Of a stretch of 64,000 nucleotides of DNA, positions 18,977 through 26,999 are shown one piece after another; the first letter of the stretch is position 1; each line of letters opens with the position of its first letter. This DNA comes from Catenovulum agarivorans DS-2 (GTDB lineage Bacteria > Pseudomonadota > Gammaproteobacteria > Enterobacterales > Alteromonadaceae): the NCBI RefSeq assembly GCF_000568405.1, contig NZ_ARZY01000019.1:25418-89417 (forward strand), written 5' to 3'. The notes below the pieces were generated by a model. That model had not been told where the DNA came from and did not search any database. It worked only from the letters and a program-made list of their open reading frames with translations. A program made the translations under genes and the position numbers.

Positions 18977-20551
18977 CTACTGTTTCCGAGCAGTACGCGC
19001 TTTTTCCTTAGCCAATAGTTGCGCTAATTCAGCTACTTTTTCTGGCATTCTTGCTGCTAAATCTATTTGCTCAGATGGATCTTTGGTTAGGTTATATAAC
19101 TGAGCGGTTGGTTTGGCGCCAATATCTATATTTTTTCGCTCTTTAATTGCCGCTTTTCTTTTCATCCGATTTTCATTGGCTGGCGTAATATATTTCCATG
19201 ACCCCATGCGTAATGCTAAGCCAACTGATTGTTGAATAATAAAGTCTCGACCAGGCTCTTGCGCGTTAAACCAAGCATCTGTCAGTACTTGGCTGTCAAT
19301 CGCCTCTTGATTCTCTAAAGGGATATTAAGGTAATTTGCTAAAGATGCGTAAATATCGACTTGCGTCATTAAAGCATCACTTACCCCAGGCTTAACTCTA
19401 TTTGGGTAATGGATAATAGTTGGTACCCGAGTACCCGCTTCATGAGCGCTATATTTTCCACCTTTATAAATGCCGTTTGGCTTATGTTCGCCAAGTAACT
19501 CTTCAGCTTGATCTTCATAACCATCATTGAGTACTGCACCATTATCGCTGGTGAATAGAATAATAGTGTTATCCAATAAGTTATATTTTTTTAACTGATT
19601 GACAATTTGCCCGGTTATCCAATCCATTTGCACAATGGCGTCACCGCGTGGTCCCATGTCTGTTTGTCCTTGAAACATCTTATGCGGTAAACGCGGCACA
19701 TGAATATCATGAAACGGGAAAAACAAGAAAAAAGGTTGTTCTTTATTAGCGGTTATAAAGTCATTGGCTTTGTCAGTAAACACTTGATAAAAGTCTTCAT
19801 CTATCCACTCAGCGCTCTTACCGCAGGCCATCCAACCCATACGGCTGATGCCATTAACAATGGTTTTATTGTGACCCTCATCAGGGGTTTGCCGCACTAA
19901 TTCTGGGTTTTCATAACCTGTGGGGCGATTACCTATTTTGTGTTTGTAGTTAACGTACAAAGGATCATCTTGAGATAAGTTAACCACATGATGATTTTCT
20001 AGGTAAACACTCGGAACACGATCTCCCGTTGCTGGCAACAAAAAGCTATAATCAAAACCAATTTCCAATGGCCCTGGTTTTACCGCTTTATTCCAATCAA
20101 CAAAACCATCGCCCAAACCCAAATGCCACTTACCGACAACGGCGGTTTTGTAACCGACTTTTTTCAACATTTTTGGCAACGTTGGCTGATTTACATCTAT
20201 CAGTAATGGCGCGTCCCCAGGCAAAATTCGCGCCCGTTTGTTTCTAAACGCTTGCTCACCAGTCAGTAGTGAATAGCGTGAAGGCGTACAGGTTGCAGCA
20301 GATGAATGGGCATCGGTAAAGCGGATTCCGTTGTGCGCTAACGCATCAACATTAGGCGTTTTGACGGCTGTGGCACCGTATGCGCCTAAATCACCATAAC
20401 CCAAATCATCAACATAAAATATGACAATGTTTGGTTTGTCGCTTGTTTGCATGGCCTCTTCTTTGGCTTGCTCCTGACTGCTACAACTGGGCAGTAACAA
20501 TAAGATAGAAGAGATGATTCCGATATCAATGATAGATTTTATGAAACGCAT
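18977..20551 (-). CDS. S1-family arylsulfatase-like lipoprotein
   Basis: The 524-aa protein has a lipobox-like LPSC (Cys23). Sulfatase landmarks are YVDDLGYGDLGAYG (about 46-59), the formylglycine motif CTPSR (Cys88), GKWHLGLGDG, PFHDIHVPR and TSDNGAVLNDG. It closes with LYNLTKDPSEQIDLAARMP. It is similar to arylsulfatase A-type S1 enzymes acting on carbohydrate sulfate. Which sulfate it removes is unknown. It is one of five apparently intact sulfatases in the window. Confidence 0.93.
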   Translation of the reverse strand: MRFIKSIIDIGIISSILLLLPSCSSQEQAKEEAMQTSDKPNIVIFYVDDLGYGDLGAYGATAVKTPNVDALAHNGIRFTDAHSSAATCTPSRYSLLTGEQAFRNKRARILPGDAPLLIDVNQPTLPKMLKKVGYKTAVVGKWHLGLGDGFVDWNKAVKPGPLEIGFDYSFLLPATGDRVPSVYLENHHVVNLSQDDPLYVNYKHKIGNRPTGYENPELVRQTPDEGHNKTIVNGISRMGWMACGKSAEWIDEDFYQVFTDKANDFITANKEQPFFLFFPFHDIHVPRLPHKMFQGQTDMGPRGDAIVQMDWITGQIVNQLKKYNLLDNTIILFTSDNGAVLNDGYEDQAEELLGEHKPNGIYKGGKYSAHEAGTRVPTIIHYPNRVKPGVSDALMTQVDIYASLANYLNIPLENQEAIDSQVLTDAWFNAQEPGRDFIIQQSVGLALRMGSWKYITPANENRMKRKAAIKERKNIDIGAKPTAQLYNLTKDPSEQIDLAARMPEKVAELAQLLAKEKARTARKQ

Positions 20552-20644
20552 AAGCTTTATCCTTTATTGACAGCTAAGGACCTACATACAAACCAAAGCA
20601 AAAGAAATTTAGGGTCTAGTAGAAAAAGACTAGAACAGGGCCAA

Positions 20645-20654
20645 TTGATACCCC
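20645..20654 (-). promoter_or_regulatory. TTGATACCCC element upstream of sulfatase
   Basis: An exact repeat of the decamer found upstream of the GH106-like gene, 94 bp before this sulfatase start. A degenerate version (TTGATAGCACC) occurs near 21756, upstream of the DUF1080 gene. Confidence 0.35.
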
Positions 20655-20784
20655 CTGTTTGCTAAATCTACAAAAATTACCTAAATGGTCTTTTCCGGGC
20701 CATGCTCTTTAGCATTAGCTAGGTGTTTGAGATCTTCTAGCCTGTCCATCATCATTTCGGTTAACAGATAGGTTAAGTCCTTAT

Positions 20785-21681
20785 TCAATTAATCCGACGA
20801 ATTTGCGCTTCAACTTCGGCAGGAAATTCTGTTGCGCTGCGTATTTTCATATTCCGATAATAAATTTCAGCGGCTTCAGACTGAAATTGAATTTGCCCTT
20901 TGGTTAATGGCTCACCCGTTTTAGTTTGTAGGTTTTCAACAAACATCACCACTTCACCATTTACAATATGTACAGCTTCATCACCTATCGCGTATAACTC
21001 AACTGTATTCCAGTTGCCAAACGGTGCATCGTTTTCAATATAAGCATTGGTGTAACGTGCACCTGTTATTATATTGTCGCTGTTTGGGTCGTAATAATAC
21101 AAACCATTGTCACGTTTGTCTGGTTTTGCGTCTTTTTCAACTAGGTAACCACGGTACTGGCCTCTTGGGCCTTTTAAGCCTAAATAATCACCTATGTCGC
21201 TTTCTTGAATTTGATATTCAAGGCAGGCTTTCCAGGTATTCCAAAATACCCCATGTTCACCTGTGCAATGATACAAAAGTCCACTATCACGTTTTGCAGT
21301 TAACCTTGGCTCCCAGCGTTGCATGCCCCACTTAAACTGAAATTTTAGATGATAATTTCCATAGTGCTTTAGCGTATTAATGCCTGCATACACTTGCCCT
21401 GTTACTTTGATAACGGGTTGGCCATCTTCTTCAATAACAGTAAAAATGTTGAGTGGATCGTTATTTAAACCCAGCGGTGTGCCTTTAGTTACGTCATCAC
21501 TTTGAAATGTGCCTTTTGGTAAGCCTTTAACCGTTGAGTGCGGCACCCCACCCCAAAATTCGAATTGAGATAAATTTTTATCAATTAAATCATGCCAATT
21601 GTTTTGTTGATTTGCGTGAGTTGGCAAAATGAAAATTGCCGAACAGAGTGTGAACAGTTTGAGTGCTTGATGTTTAGACAT
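20785..21681 (-). CDS. DUF1080 protein (3-keto-disaccharide hydrolase family)
   Basis: The 298-aa protein has a signal peptide (about residues 1-23, THA-NQQ). The body is a concanavalin-like beta-sandwich of the DUF1080 type: a WHDLID start, YHLKFQFKWG, SGLLYHC, CLEYQIQESDIGDY, the GNWNTVEL motif and the closing IQFQSEAAEIYYRNMKIR. The family is annotated as 3-keto-disaccharide hydrolase: members cleave glycosides after oxidation of the C3 hydroxyl. In this locus it would need a partner oxidoreductase; candidates are the FAD enzyme at 8108 and the mosaic protein at 58260. That pairing is inference. Confidence 0.85.
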   Translation of the reverse strand: MSKHQALKLFTLCSAIFILPTHANQQNNWHDLIDKNLSQFEFWGGVPHSTVKGLPKGTFQSDDVTKGTPLGLNNDPLNIFTVIEEDGQPVIKVTGQVYAGINTLKHYGNYHLKFQFKWGMQRWEPRLTAKRDSGLLYHCTGEHGVFWNTWKACLEYQIQESDIGDYLGLKGPRGQYRGYLVEKDAKPDKRDNGLYYYDPNSDNIITGARYTNAYIENDAPFGNWNTVELYAIGDEAVHIVNGEVVMFVENLQTKTGEPLTKGQIQFQSEAAEIYYRNMKIRSATEFPAEVEAQIRRIN

Positions 21682-21862
21682 GTATTTGTCCTTAGTTTTT
21701 GTTGTAGGTTTAAAGATTTTCTTGGTCTATAAAGATAAGGTTAGTTCCCTGAAAATTGATAGCACCATTTGTGCCTAAAACTTGAGCATTTGATTTAATG
21801 TTTGTGAATTGATACTTGATTATCTAATATTTAAAGGTCGTTTTTGTTGTGAGGTATGCGAG

Positions 21863-22588
21863 TTGTTGTTAGTTAAGCGCGTTATCATGTCGTTTGTTTT
21901 ATTAGTTTGCGCGTTTAGCAATACTGTTACTTTTGCAAACAATAACACAATAGTATTTTCATGCAGTTTAAACCCTGAATCTGAATTTAGCCGAGCACTA
22001 AACAGCATTTATACTCAAGCGTTTATTGCCTTAGGCTACTCATTTGAAATGCGTTATTTTAAGTCGGCCACCCGTGCGTTAGAAGAAGCACAAAAAGGTA
22101 ACACTGACGGCGAATGTGCTAGAGTTGGTGGTTTCCCTGAGCGATTTGACTATAACAATCTATACAAATTAAATGCGGTTGTCCGTACCAGTGATTTTGC
22201 CGCATGGACATACAACCCAACAATCACATTTTCTGATGTCGAATCACTTAAACAAAGCAATTATAAAGTTGGTTTTCAAAACGGCTCGTTAATAGCTCAA
22301 GAATTTGCAGAATTACACCAGTTATCAAATTTGCATATTGCCGCAAATTTTAGGAGTACGCTAAAAATGTTAGAAGCAGAACGCATCCATGTATTTATTT
22401 CAGGCTCAGATATGGTGTTAGAGCAAGCTCATCAGATAGTGGCAAAACCGATTCACAAAATAACCCGTTTTTATCAATTTAACTCCTACCCTTATTTACA
22501 CAAAAAACACGCTCAGCTAATTCCACGGCTAGAGCTGCACCTGAATGAGCTATTGCCAGAAGGCGGAATAACTACCGCAGCATTTTAA
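21863..22588 (+). CDS. Periplasmic solute-binding-protein-like (SBP type 3)
   Basis: I favour a TTG start at 21863: a GAGG ribosome-binding site lies 8 bases upstream, and this start yields a proper signal peptide (Lys-Arg, hydrophobic core, TFA cleavage). Alternatives are the ATG at 21887, which leaves no basic residues, and an upstream start at 21809. The mature protein (about 217 aa) looks like a family 3 extracellular solute-binding domain (IVFSCSLNPESEFSRALNSIY, GECARVGGFPERF, YKVGFQNGSLIAQEFAELH). No ABC permease or sensor domain is adjacent, so this is an orphan binding protein. The ligand is unknown. Confidence 0.65.
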   Translation: MLLVKRVIMSFVLLVCAFSNTVTFANNNTIVFSCSLNPESEFSRALNSIYTQAFIALGYSFEMRYFKSATRALEEAQKGNTDGECARVGGFPERFDYNNLYKLNAVVRTSDFAAWTYNPTITFSDVESLKQSNYKVGFQNGSLIAQEFAELHQLSNLHIAANFRSTLKMLEAERIHVFISGSDMVLEQAHQIVAKPIHKITRFYQFNSYPYLHKKHAQLIPRLELHLNELLPEGGITTAAF

Positions 22589-22715
22589 CTTATAGAGATG
22601 AAAGCGCAGTAGTTCAAAAGTGGAATTCCATTAGTAAACAAAGCTAGCGCGGCTTGAGGATTCAACTGATAACTTGTAAGCTCAGTGCATTAATTTATTT
22701 ACGATTCAAATTAAC

Positions 22716-23189
22716 ATGACACCTGCAATTAACCTTGCCAAAAAAGCCAAAATTAGCCACACAATTCATGAATACCTGCATGATGCTGCTAGCGAATCAT
22801 ATGGCCTTGAAGCTGCTGAAAAGCTTGGCGTTAACCCAGCGCAGGTGTTTAAAACTTTGGTTGTGAGTTTAGACAACAAAACACTCGCGGTAGCGGTTGT
22901 GCCAGTTGCGTCTATGTTAAGCATGAAGCTTATTGCACAAGCCGCTGGTGCAAAAAAAGCGGCTATGGCTGATAAAAACGATGTTGCTCGTTCAACGGGT
23001 TATGTTATGGGCGGTGTTAGCCCGCTAGGGCAAAAAAAGCGCTTAAAAACTGTAATAGATTCATCCGCGCAAAATTTTGCCACTATGTTTGTCAGTGCAG
23101 GCCGCCGCGGTTTGGAAATTGAACTTGCAGCGGATGATTTAAAACAACTCACCAATGCCTGTTTTGCCAACATTTGTGCTGAAAGCTAA
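22716..23189 (+). CDS. ybaK: Cys-tRNA(Pro)/Cys-tRNA(Cys) deacylase YbaK
   Basis: The 157-aa protein matches the full length of the YbaK/EbsC editing family. It has the HEYLHD opening, LGVNPAQVFKTLVV, the invariant Lys-rich KKAAMADKNDV and TGYVMGGVSPLGQKKRL. The family hydrolyses Cys mischarged on tRNA(Pro) in the cytoplasm. It is a housekeeping gene unrelated to glycan use, which suggests the flanking clusters were inserted around core genes. Its stop codon overlaps a sulfatase-tail remnant on the opposite strand. Confidence 0.93.
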   Translation: MTPAINLAKKAKISHTIHEYLHDAASESYGLEAAEKLGVNPAQVFKTLVVSLDNKTLAVAVVPVASMLSMKLIAQAAGAKKAAMADKNDVARSTGYVMGGVSPLGQKKRLKTVIDSSAQNFATMFVSAGRRGLEIELAADDLKQLTNACFANICAES

Positions 23190-23305
23190 CCACCGGGTCG
23201 GTATTCAGCCTGTGGTATTTTCACTTCTGGCAACCATTTAGATAACTTTTCAACTATCGGTGAATACTCATCCTTGCTAATCAAATTATTGTATTCGTTT
23301 AATTT
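23186..23305 (-). pseudogene. C-terminal remnant of a second sulfatase
   Basis: On the minus strand an open frame of about 39 codons ends at a stop overlapping the ybaK stop. It encodes NEYNNLISKDEYSPIVEKL followed by SKWLPEVKIPQ. This is the ending of iduronate-2-sulfatase-like S1 enzymes (DPNEYxNL then a KxWLP tail). The intact sulfatase at 30527-31963 ends in a similar way. There is no upstream sulfatase body in this frame and no start codon. It lies 16 bp after the end of the frameshifted sulfatase, so it is what remains of a deleted neighbour or of a recombination junction. Confidence 0.65.
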
Positions 23306-23321
23306 TCATATCTTGCTCTGG

Positions 23322-24783
23322 TTATTGGTAATGCCATTTATAAACCCAAGGATCTTTGGTTTCTGTTTGATAACTTTGTAATTGGGCCATTAAGCGATTC
23401 TTAATGGTTTGGAAGTCTGGATGATCAGCTAAATTGATATGTTCACCATAGTTTGGCGAATCTTCCCGCATGTCGTACAGGTCTAAATAAATAGTCTTTA
23501 AAATTGCGCTTACCGAAGTTGACTAATTTGCGTTCAATTGCACCTTGCCAAGTGCTGGCTATTTGTAAATCCGACGCAAACGGATATTGCAAACCATGGG
23601 CAATATTCCATATCAATTTAAAGTCGCGATTGCGTACCACTCGCATTGGGTAGTACATAGTAATTTCATGAAACGTATGTGAGGCGTATATAACATCACG
23701 GCCATGGTTTTTGTTTGGCTCATTTAACACGGGCACAAATGATGTACCGTTAAAATCAGACTTTTTAAAAGGTACCTGTGCTAGCTCTAAAATGGTTGGG
23801 GTAATATCAACCCAACTGACCATAGCTTGTGTTTTGTTTATCTTTTGTTCAGTTACAGCTTTGTGCGCTTTTGCCGTTTTTACCACTAACGGCAAACGAA
23901 TACCTGGTTCGTAAACTGTGGTTTTAGCGCCTGGCATAGCTGTGCCATTGTCTGACAAATAGATAATCACTGTATTGTCGTATTGGCCTGCGGCTTTTAA
24001 TAAACGCACTAGTTCGCCCATAGTGTCATCCACACGAGAGACCGACTGATAATATTCGGCTAGCTCGCGGCGCGTTTCAGGAATGTCGGGTAAATAATCT
24101 GGTACTTCAACATCTTCTGCTTGATAATCTAAGCGTTCTAGCGCTAAACCTTTATCGTCAGGTTTATTGCCAAACGTATTGTCACCTAAACTGTTTTTAG
24201 CGTGATCTCTGTGTGGGTCGTTAGTTGCTAAATACAAAAAGAAAGGCTCATCCGACTTTGCAAAAATAAGCGGCTCAGCCGCTTTGGCCATGCCAACAGA
24301 ATTGCGCGAGCCGTCCGCACTTTGGCCAACTACTTTTAAATATTGGTCAAATTTATACGTTGCCCGCGGGCCTATGTGAAATTTACCTACTTGGGCTGTG
24401 CGATAGCCAGCTTGTGACAAACGTACAGGTAAAGATTTTACATGGTCAAAAGTTGCAAAGTGATGATAAGAATGTTCGTGACCATATTGTCCGTTGGCAT
24501 GGTTTTGTAAACCCGTTAATAAAACCGAGCGGCTGGCACTGCAACTGGCAGATGTGCCATAAGCATGATTAAACAAAATGCCTTCTTTGGCGAGTTGGTC
24601 TAAATGAGGTGTGCGAATGCTGTTATTACCATATGCGCCAAAAGCTTCGCGACCATGATCATCCGCGACCATCAATACAATATTTGGTTGTTTAGCATTA
24701 GCGCTGCCTAACGGTATACTCAGTATAAAAGTAAGCCAAAAAAACAGCAGTTGGCAGCCGCGAATATTTGTTTTATTCATCAT
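23322..24783 (-). pseudogene. S1-family sulfatase with a frameshift near its 3' end
   Basis: The first frame is open from 24834 and stops at 23443 with a non-homologous ending. From about 23483 another frame continues as LDLYDMREDSPNYGEHINL to a stop at 23322 (WVYKWHY ending), which is the expected sulfatase C-terminus. The body is otherwise good: signal peptide ending GSANA, VADDHGREAFGAYG, formylglycine motif CSASR, GKFHIGP and YLSDNGTAMPG, resembling heparan N-sulfatase-type S1 proteins. The start is at one of the tandem ATGs at 24783/24780 after AAGGG. The break sits at GACCTG. About 4 residues (EF/DL-like) appear lost, compatible with an 11-bp slippage deletion. A sequencing error cannot be excluded. 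Confidence 0.8.
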
Positions 24784-25212
24784 CTTCCCTTCACTGAAAA
24801 GCCAGTAAATTATTTTGTTTAAATTTTGTAACACTTAAACAAAACAAGTAATGATAAATTGCGCCTGTATAACGACCTTTTATTCTGACCCGTGGTCACA
24901 TTTGGTTTTACTGGTATTAACATTCCCCGTTTCATTTCATTATTCAATACTAATCAACTGTTTTAATTTACTTTTATTGTTTTTCTAGCAAGTGATTTAA
25001 GCGAACTGTTAATTTTAAATTTTTTGAGTTCCCTCGCCTTTTATTAATCTGATACCTGACACATTTTGTAAACATTTTGTCAAAAAGGAGACAAAGGGTC
25101 ACGGATTAGGATGGAATATTATAATACAATTAACCATCAGTTAAAGAACTCTCGTTTGGTCAGTTACCAAATTGGATATTAATTAAAGCAAATAGATTAA
25201 ACAGGTGAATTT
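24784..25212. promoter_or_regulatory. Divergent promoter region, sulfatase / SSS symporter
   Basis: About 430 bp of AT-rich non-coding DNA lies between divergent genes. It contains a TTTGGT-ACCAAA inverted repeat near the symporter (listed separately) and repeated ACATTTTGT words around 25070. No ORF is supported. Confidence 0.55.
25155..25171. promoter_or_regulatory. Operator-like inverted repeat upstream of SSS symporter
   Basis: TTTGGT and ACCAAA are perfectly inverted around a 5-base spacer, 42 bp before the symporter start. The TGGT-N-ACCA shape resembles operators of GntR/FCD regulators, one of which is encoded at 53698-54411. The link is inference. Confidence 0.4.
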
Positions 25213-26982
25213 GTGACAGAAAGTATTGCACTACAACCTATGGATTGGTTTTCGTTTATTGCTTATTTTGCGTTGCTCAGTGTAGTTGGTTACCTAGCTG
25301 GCCGACGCAGCAAAACCCAAGCAGAAGAAAACTCAGAAGACTATTTTTTAGCAGGCCGCAGCTTACCTTGGTATGTAGTGGGTGCTTCATATATTGCGGC
25401 GAACATTAGTACCGAACATTTTATTGGTTTGGTCGGCGCTGCATTTATATATGGTATTTCAGTCGCAACCGGTGAATGGAGCACAGTAATAGCCTTCACC
25501 TTTATGATTTGGATTTTTATTCCATTTTTATTCTCAGCCAAAGTATTTACCGCACCTGAATTTTTAGAGCGACGCTTTAACACAGGAATGCGGGTATTTT
25601 TTGCGATAGTGACTGTTATCGCCAATATCTTCGCCTTTTTAGCGCCTGTTATATACGGCGGTGGTTTAGCGCTAGATGCTATTTTAGATTTTAATGCTGT
25701 AATGGGTTGGCAGGCTGATTCAGCAAACGGTTTATATTTATCCATAGCATTAATTGGTTTTGCTGCAGGTATTTGGGCAATTTGGGGCGGCTTAAAATCG
25801 GTCGCTTGGATGGATTTACTCACCATTATCGTAATGGTTATCGGCGGTTTATCCGTTACTATTTATGGTTTATCTGCACTTGGCCACGGCGACATCTTTA
25901 CTGGCTTCTCAACTATGGTTGAGCGCAACACGGCTGAAACAGGTGTGTGGCAGCAAGCAGTTGCACATATGAGCCAAGAAGCAGTCGGTACAGATGATTA
26001 TCAGCGCTTATCAGTCATTCAACCTTTATCTCATCAATTAGTGCCTTGGTCACATTGGGTGCTCAGCTTCTTCTATATTGGTTTGTGGTACACAGTTATC
26101 AATCAGTTTTTAATTCAACGTGTATTCGCAGCAAAAAATGTTTATCACGCACGTATGGGGATTACCTTTGCTGCTTATTTAAAACTCTTGTTGCCGTTTA
26201 TTGTGGTTATTCCTGGTCTTATTTATTTTGCAATGCGCCCAGATATTATTTTAGCGGGCGATAGCATTAACGATGTGCGCCAAGCCGCCGACCAAACTTA
26301 TATAACACTAATTGTTGAAGTGATCCCTTACGGTTTACAAGGTTTGTTAATGGCTGCGCTGTTTGGTGCAATTCAATCGACTGTGAGCGCAGTACTGACT
26401 TCAACATCTGCGGTCATTACCATGGACTTCTACAAACGTTTTATCAACCAACAGGCCAAAGAGCATGACTTGGTGGTATTAGGTCGCTTGATCACATTTA
26501 TTATCTTAATTGGCTCAATTGCACTGGGTATTTGGATAAGCACGCAAAAAGTCAGTTTATTTGCCTACATTCAAGAATTATTCACCTTCTTCGCACCACC
26601 TTTCTCAGCAGTATTCCTTCTGGGTACCTTCTGGAAACGTGTTGGTGGTCAAGCTGCGTTAATTACCGTTTCTGTCGGTTTTATTTTTGGTATCGCAGTT
26701 AAATTATTGGTTAATTCAGGCAATGCACCAGACATCCTAGCGCCGTATGCCAACCAAGGTATTTTGAACTGGATGTTATGTATGTTGCTGTGTACAGGCC
26801 TTGCGTTTGTTACCGCCAAACCGCGTCCAGAACAAGTTACTGACGATCTAACCTTTAACTTTAACAGCATGAACTTTAATGAAGGTTTAGGCGAGAAGTG
26901 GTATCAGCACGTTGGTTTATGGTCGGGTTTATCAATTTTCTTAATGGTGGGCTTCATCATTCTATTTTCCGTAATCTTATAA
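25213..26982 (+). CDS. Sodium/solute symporter (SSS family), sugar type
   Basis: The 589-aa protein starts at GTG behind an AGGTGA ribosome-binding site. It has about 14 hydrophobic segments and the SSS hallmarks: DYFLAGRSLPWYVVGASYIAA near residue 45, EFLERRFN near 116, WAIWGGLKSVAWMD near 190 and QRVFAAKN near 300. SSS proteins of this branch (SglT-like) couple sodium influx to sugar uptake across the inner membrane. It is followed after 17 bp by a cytoplasmic GH27 alpha-galactosidase, so the likely cargo is a galactose-containing oligosaccharide or galactoside. A second SSS gene is at 48806-50437. Confidence 0.93.
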   Translation: MTESIALQPMDWFSFIAYFALLSVVGYLAGRRSKTQAEENSEDYFLAGRSLPWYVVGASYIAANISTEHFIGLVGAAFIYGISVATGEWSTVIAFTFMIWIFIPFLFSAKVFTAPEFLERRFNTGMRVFFAIVTVIANIFAFLAPVIYGGGLALDAILDFNAVMGWQADSANGLYLSIALIGFAAGIWAIWGGLKSVAWMDLLTIIVMVIGGLSVTIYGLSALGHGDIFTGFSTMVERNTAETGVWQQAVAHMSQEAVGTDDYQRLSVIQPLSHQLVPWSHWVLSFFYIGLWYTVINQFLIQRVFAAKNVYHARMGITFAAYLKLLLPFIVVIPGLIYFAMRPDIILAGDSINDVRQAADQTYITLIVEVIPYGLQGLLMAALFGAIQSTVSAVLTSTSAVITMDFYKRFINQQAKEHDLVVLGRLITFIILIGSIALGIWISTQKVSLFAYIQELFTFFAPPFSAVFLLGTFWKRVGGQAALITVSVGFIFGIAVKLLVNSGNAPDILAPYANQGILNWMLCMLLCTGLAFVTAKPRPEQVTDDLTFNFNSMNFNEGLGEKWYQHVGLWSGLSIFLMVGFIILFSVIL

Positions 26983-26999
26983 GTTGAGAGAAAACAGTT

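Noticed and set aside
25341..25826. 161-aa ORF antisense to the SSS symporter
   Set aside because: It lies wholly inside the symporter gene on the other strand; it has no ribosome-binding site or domain and is a shadow of the codon use of a membrane protein.
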